A stretch of DNA of 9,931 nt, from the NCBI GenBank assembly GCA_946481495.1, contig CAMLNW010000087.1:1-9931 (forward strand), read 5' to 3'. The DNA comes from an uncultured Actinomycetes bacterium (lineage in GTDB: Bacteria; Actinomycetota; Thermoleophilia; Solirubrobacterales; Thermoleophilaceae). The first letter of the stretch is position 1, and each line of letters opens with the position of its first letter. The notes under the pieces are model-generated. The model ran no database searches. It saw nothing but the letters and a program-made list of their open reading frames with translations, and was not told where the DNA came from. This document shows positions 7,307 to 9,931 of this stretch, piece by piece. The position numbers and the translations under genes were made by a program.

Positions 7307-9793
7307 TTGCGTAAGCCCTGCCTACCCCTGTTCCTGATCAGCCTGCTGACGGCGTTCGCCGCCGCGCCGGGGGTCGCGAACGCCGCGCCGCTGGACTTCG
7401 GCGGGACGGTTCGTAACGTGCTGCCACCGGGGCAGTCGGGCGCGGTACCGGTAGTGCCGAACAGCACCGATCAAATCTTGCTCTACGACGGTCTGACGCC
7501 GCTGCAGGGCAATGTCGGGCCAGGGGCGATCACGCGCTACTTCAAGTCGGCGGCGTTCGACATGCCGCGCGGGGGGAAGACGATCCGGCCGCGCAAGGGG
7601 CTGAGCATCAGGCGCGACCGTTACGGCGTGCCGCACGTACACGGCCGGACGCGGGCGCTGGTGACATTCGGTGCCGGTTGGGTAACCGCGCAGGACCGCG
7701 GTCTGTTCATCGAGACCGTGCGCGGTCCGGCGCGGATCGCCGCGCTCGACGTGCCGGGGCTCAACGCGTTTTCGCTGGCGACCTCGCTGCGCCAGTTCAC
7801 TCCGAGCGCCGCGACTGAGCGCTTCCTCAACGCCGAGGCTAAGCCGCTGCGCCGCGCCGGCCGCAAGGGCCGTCAGGTGCTGCGCGACATCGACTCCTAC
7901 CTGGCCGGGATCAACGCGTACTACCGCGCGACCGGCAACTCGGCGCGACCGTGGAAGCGCGCCGACCTGTTCGCGGTCACGTCGCTGATCGGCGCCGTCT
8001 TCGGCAAGGGCGGCGGCAACGAGGTGCGCAGCTCGCAGCTGCTGTCCGCGCTACGCGCGCGGCTCGGGGCGAGCGGCGGGACGAGCGTCTGGCGCGACCT
8101 ACGCGAGGCGCAGGACCCCGAGACGCCGGTCACCCTCTCGAAGCGGTTCCCGTACCCGTCCGGCGGCAGCGGCAGCGCGCCCGGCTCGCGGGTGGTCGAC
8201 GCCGGCTCGGTTAGCGCCGCGGCGGCCCGCGCGGCGACGGTCGAGACCCAGCAGCGCAGGCAGATGTCGAACGCGCTGCTGGTCGGGCGCAAGCGGTCCG
8301 CCAACGGCCGGCCGCTAGCGGTGATGGGACCACAGGTCGGTTACTTCTACCCGCAGTTCCTGATGGAGCTTGACCTCCACGGCGGCGGTATCGACGCACG
8401 CGGGGCGGCCTTCCCGGGCGTCTCGCTCTACGTCCTGCTCGGGCGTGGGCGCGACTACGCCTGGAGCGCGACGTCATCGGGCTCGGACAACGTCGACCAG
8501 TACGTCGAGCAGCTCTGCAACGGCGACGGCGACGGCAGCCCGGCGACTCGTGCGTCGACCGGCTACGTCTACAAGGGCCGCTGCCGACCGATGGGCAGCT
8601 TCAACGCCGGCACGCTCGGCGCCGGCGGGGGCGAGCCGGCGCGCCAGATCGTCTACCGCCAGACGGTCCACGGGCCTGTCTCGGGGACGGTCACGGTTGG
8701 CGGCCGGCCCTACGCCGTGACCCTCAAGCGCTCGACACGCGGTCGCGAGCCGATGAGCGCGATCGGATTCGCCGACCTCAACACCAACCGCGTGCGCTCG
8801 GCACGCGACTTCGCACGGGTGATGAATCAGGTCGAGTACACCTTCAACTGGCACTACGCCGACAACCGCGACGTCGCCTTCTTCTCGTCCGGGCGGCTGC
8901 CGATCCGGGCGCGCGGCACCGATCCGAGCCTGCCGACGCTGGGCACCGGCAGCCACGAGTGGCGCGGCTGGCTGTCGCGCGCCGGCCACCCACAGGCGAT
9001 CAACCCGTCGAGCGGCGTTATCCGCAACTGGAACAACAAGCCGGCGGCTGGCTTCGGGGCGGCCGACGACGAGTTCAGCTACGGGTCCGTGCACCGTGTC
9101 GACCTGTTCAAGGGCTTCAAGCGCAAGATGCGGCTCAACCAGCTGATCGGCGTGATGAACCGCGCCGCCACCCAGGACCTGCGCGCCGTCGAGGCCTGGC
9201 CGCAGATTGCCGCTGTGTTGCGCGGCGGACCGGCGCCCGACGCACGGACCCAGCAGGCGGCCGACCTCGTGACCGCCTGGTCCGGCCGTGGCGCCAGCCG
9301 GCTCGACCGCAACCTCGACGGGACGATCGACGATCCCGGCGCGGCCGTGCTCGACCGGGCCTGGACCGGGCTCGCCGACGCCGTCCTGTCGCCGGTGCTC
9401 GGCCCGCTGACGACCGATCTGGCGCGGATCATCCAGCGCGACGACGCCGCCAGCTCGCAGGGCAGCTCGTACGGTTCCGGCTGGTACGGCTACGTCGACA
9501 AGGACCTGCGCAATCAACTCGGGCGCAAGGTCAGCGGCCGCTTCAGCCGCCGCTACTGCGGTGGCGGCAATCTGACGGCATGTCGCACGTCGTTGTGGGC
9601 GGCCGTCAAGCAGGCCGCCGACGGCCTGGCCGCGACCCAGGGCGCCAATCCGGCGGCCTGGCGCTCCGACGCCAACGCCGAGCGGATCGTCTTCCTGCCG
9701 GGGCTGCTCGGCCCGAACAACACGATGCGCTGGACCAACCGGCCGACCTTCCAGCAGGTGATCTCGTTCAAGGGGCACCGCAAGCGGCCGTGA
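7307..9793 (+). CDS. Secreted penicillin acylase family protein (Ntn hydrolase)
   Basis: The family is exported and self-cleaves to an alpha/beta heterodimer that hydrolyses amide bonds of acylated substrates (beta-lactams, acyl-homoserine lactones, others). The substrate here is unknown. Start TTG 7307 (GAGGAGA 8 bases upstream) gives 828 residues, normal size, with a signal peptide: RKPCLPLFLISLL, then cleavage likely after GVANA (residue 26). The alpha part has RDRYGVPHVHGRTRALVTFG and WVTAQDRGLF. The beta part would begin at Ser321 in QMSNALLVG, the nucleophile. Gln at beta position 23 (MGPQVGYFYP) and NWNNKP (Asn574), matching oxyanion residue Asn241 of E. coli penicillin G acylase, are present. 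LHGGGIDARG, QTVHGPVSG and FNWHYADNRDVAFFSSG also fit. The usual GHN motif is GRG (379-381), which may alter substrate range. It lies between miaA and dapF, which are usually close together, so it is probably an insertion. Confidence 0.92.
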   Translation: MRKPCLPLFLISLLTAFAAAPGVANAAPLDFGGTVRNVLPPGQSGAVPVVPNSTDQILLYDGLTPLQGNVGPGAITRYFKSAAFDMPRGGKTIRPRKGLSIRRDRYGVPHVHGRTRALVTFGAGWVTAQDRGLFIETVRGPARIAALDVPGLNAFSLATSLRQFTPSAATERFLNAEAKPLRRAGRKGRQVLRDIDSYLAGINAYYRATGNSARPWKRADLFAVTSLIGAVFGKGGGNEVRSSQLLSALRARLGASGGTSVWRDLREAQDPETPVTLSKRFPYPSGGSGSAPGSRVVDAGSVSAAAARAATVETQQRRQMSNALLVGRKRSANGRPLAVMGPQVGYFYPQFLMELDLHGGGIDARGAAFPGVSLYVLLGRGRDYAWSATSSGSDNVDQYVEQLCNGDGDGSPATRASTGYVYKGRCRPMGSFNAGTLGAGGGEPARQIVYRQTVHGPVSGTVTVGGRPYAVTLKRSTRGREPMSAIGFADLNTNRVRSARDFARVMNQVEYTFNWHYADNRDVAFFSSGRLPIRARGTDPSLPTLGTGSHEWRGWLSRAGHPQAINPSSGVIRNWNNKPAAGFGAADDEFSYGSVHRVDLFKGFKRKMRLNQLIGVMNRAATQDLRAVEAWPQIAAVLRGGPAPDARTQQAADLVTAWSGRGASRLDRNLDGTIDDPGAAVLDRAWTGLADAVLSPVLGPLTTDLARIIQRDDAASSQGSSYGSGWYGYVDKDLRNQLGRKVSGRFSRRYCGGGNLTACRTSLWAAVKQAADGLAATQGANPAAWRSDANAERIVFLPGLLGPNNTMRWTNRPTFQQVISFKGHRKRP

Positions 9794-9813
9794 GCCTGGA
9801 GCGACGCCTCACG

Positions 9814-9827
9814 TAGAGTCCCGCGCC
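9814..9827 (+). promoter_or_regulatory. Candidate leaderless promoter of dapF
   Basis: TAGAGT (9814-9819) fits a TANNNT -10 and ends 8 bases before the dapF GTG at 9828. The intervening bases CCCGCGCC contain no Shine-Dalgarno. The geometry matches that upstream of miaB. No -35 is evident. Motif evidence only. Confidence 0.4.
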
Positions 9828-9931
9828 GTGAAGTTCGAGAAGTGGAACGCGCTCGGGAACGACTACGCCATCGTCGAGGCGCAAGCGCTGCCGTTCGAGC
9901 TGACGCCGGCGCGGGTGCGGGCGCTCTGCGC
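9828..9931 (+). CDS. dapF: Diaminopimelate epimerase, N-terminal part (runs off window)
   Basis: The first 34 residues are present, starting at GTG. MKFEKWNALGNDYAIVEA matches the DapF N-terminus (MKFxKxxGLGNDFxxVD), with the conserved Asn-Asp of the first substrate-binding strand, and PARVRALCA corresponds to the helix before the RxxGIGxDG motif, which lies beyond the window. DapF interconverts LL- and meso-diaminopimelate in the cytoplasm, the last step before the peptidoglycan crosslinking residue and lysine. The position downstream of miaA is standard in Actinobacteria, which supports the call despite the short length. Ala takes the place of Gly in xALGND, a small deviation. The catalytic cysteines are not in view. 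Confidence 0.88.
   Translation, partial: MKFEKWNALGNDYAIVEAQALPFELTPARVRALC

Noticed and set aside
7281..7339. Small upstream reading frame (GTG 7281) overlapping the acylase start
   Set aside because: It has no ribosome binding site, no family resemblance, and overlaps the SD and signal-peptide codons; chance is the simplest explanation.
8474..9778. 434-codon open frame on the - strand across the acylase
   Set aside because: It is antisense to conserved acylase sequence, with no domain or ribosome binding site.

Overview
The window is GC-rich DNA carrying a housekeeping gene cluster: rodZ-like (remnant) - cinA - recA - recX - rny - miaB - miaA - penicillin acylase - dapF (partial). All intact genes are on the + strand. 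The order cinA-recA-recX-miaB-miaA-dapF is typical of Actinobacteria. The presence of rny next to recX, the very high GC content and the style of the protein sequences suggest a deep-branching actinobacterium, most likely Thermoleophilia (Solirubrobacterales-like). That taxonomic call is an inference from family knowledge, not from a search.

Layout. Bases 1 to about 240 do not belong with the rest: read on the - strand they encode the conserved middle of a thiolase. This stops abruptly at the membrane segment of a RodZ-like protein on the + strand, whose N-terminal DNA-binding-type half is missing. This looks like a chimeric join (assembly artefact or real rearrangement). From 240 to 1963 come the RodZ-like C-terminal part and cinA, overlapping by ATGA. 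From 1964 to 3611 comes the SOS unit: a clear LexA box, a promoter-like -10 and an inverted repeat reaching the ribosome binding site, then recA and recX. A 126-base gap with a hairpin and a -10-like hexamer leads to rny (3738-5159). miaB (5188) and miaA (6507) follow, overlapping by TTGA. A secreted Ntn-hydrolase of the penicillin acylase family (7307-9793) with its own -10-like hexamer sits between miaA and dapF; dapF runs off the end.

How the genes work together. RecA and its modulator RecX form the recombination/SOS unit, under an actinobacterial LexA box. CinA is thought to recycle pyridine nucleotides by deamidating NMN. RNase Y is a membrane-bound mRNA decay endonuclease. MiaA and MiaB act in series on A37 of tRNAs reading UNN codons (i6A37, then ms2i6A37). 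DapF makes meso-diaminopimelate for peptidoglycan and lysine. The acylase has no evident link to its neighbours.

Most of the window is ordinary core genome. The points worth checking are the thiolase/RodZ junction, a MiaA that appears to lack about 50 residues of its tRNA-binding insertion, the recA leader structure, the position and active-site changes of the acylase, and two start codons (miaB, dapF) with a matched leaderless-promoter geometry. I found no evidence of a wholly new multi-gene system.
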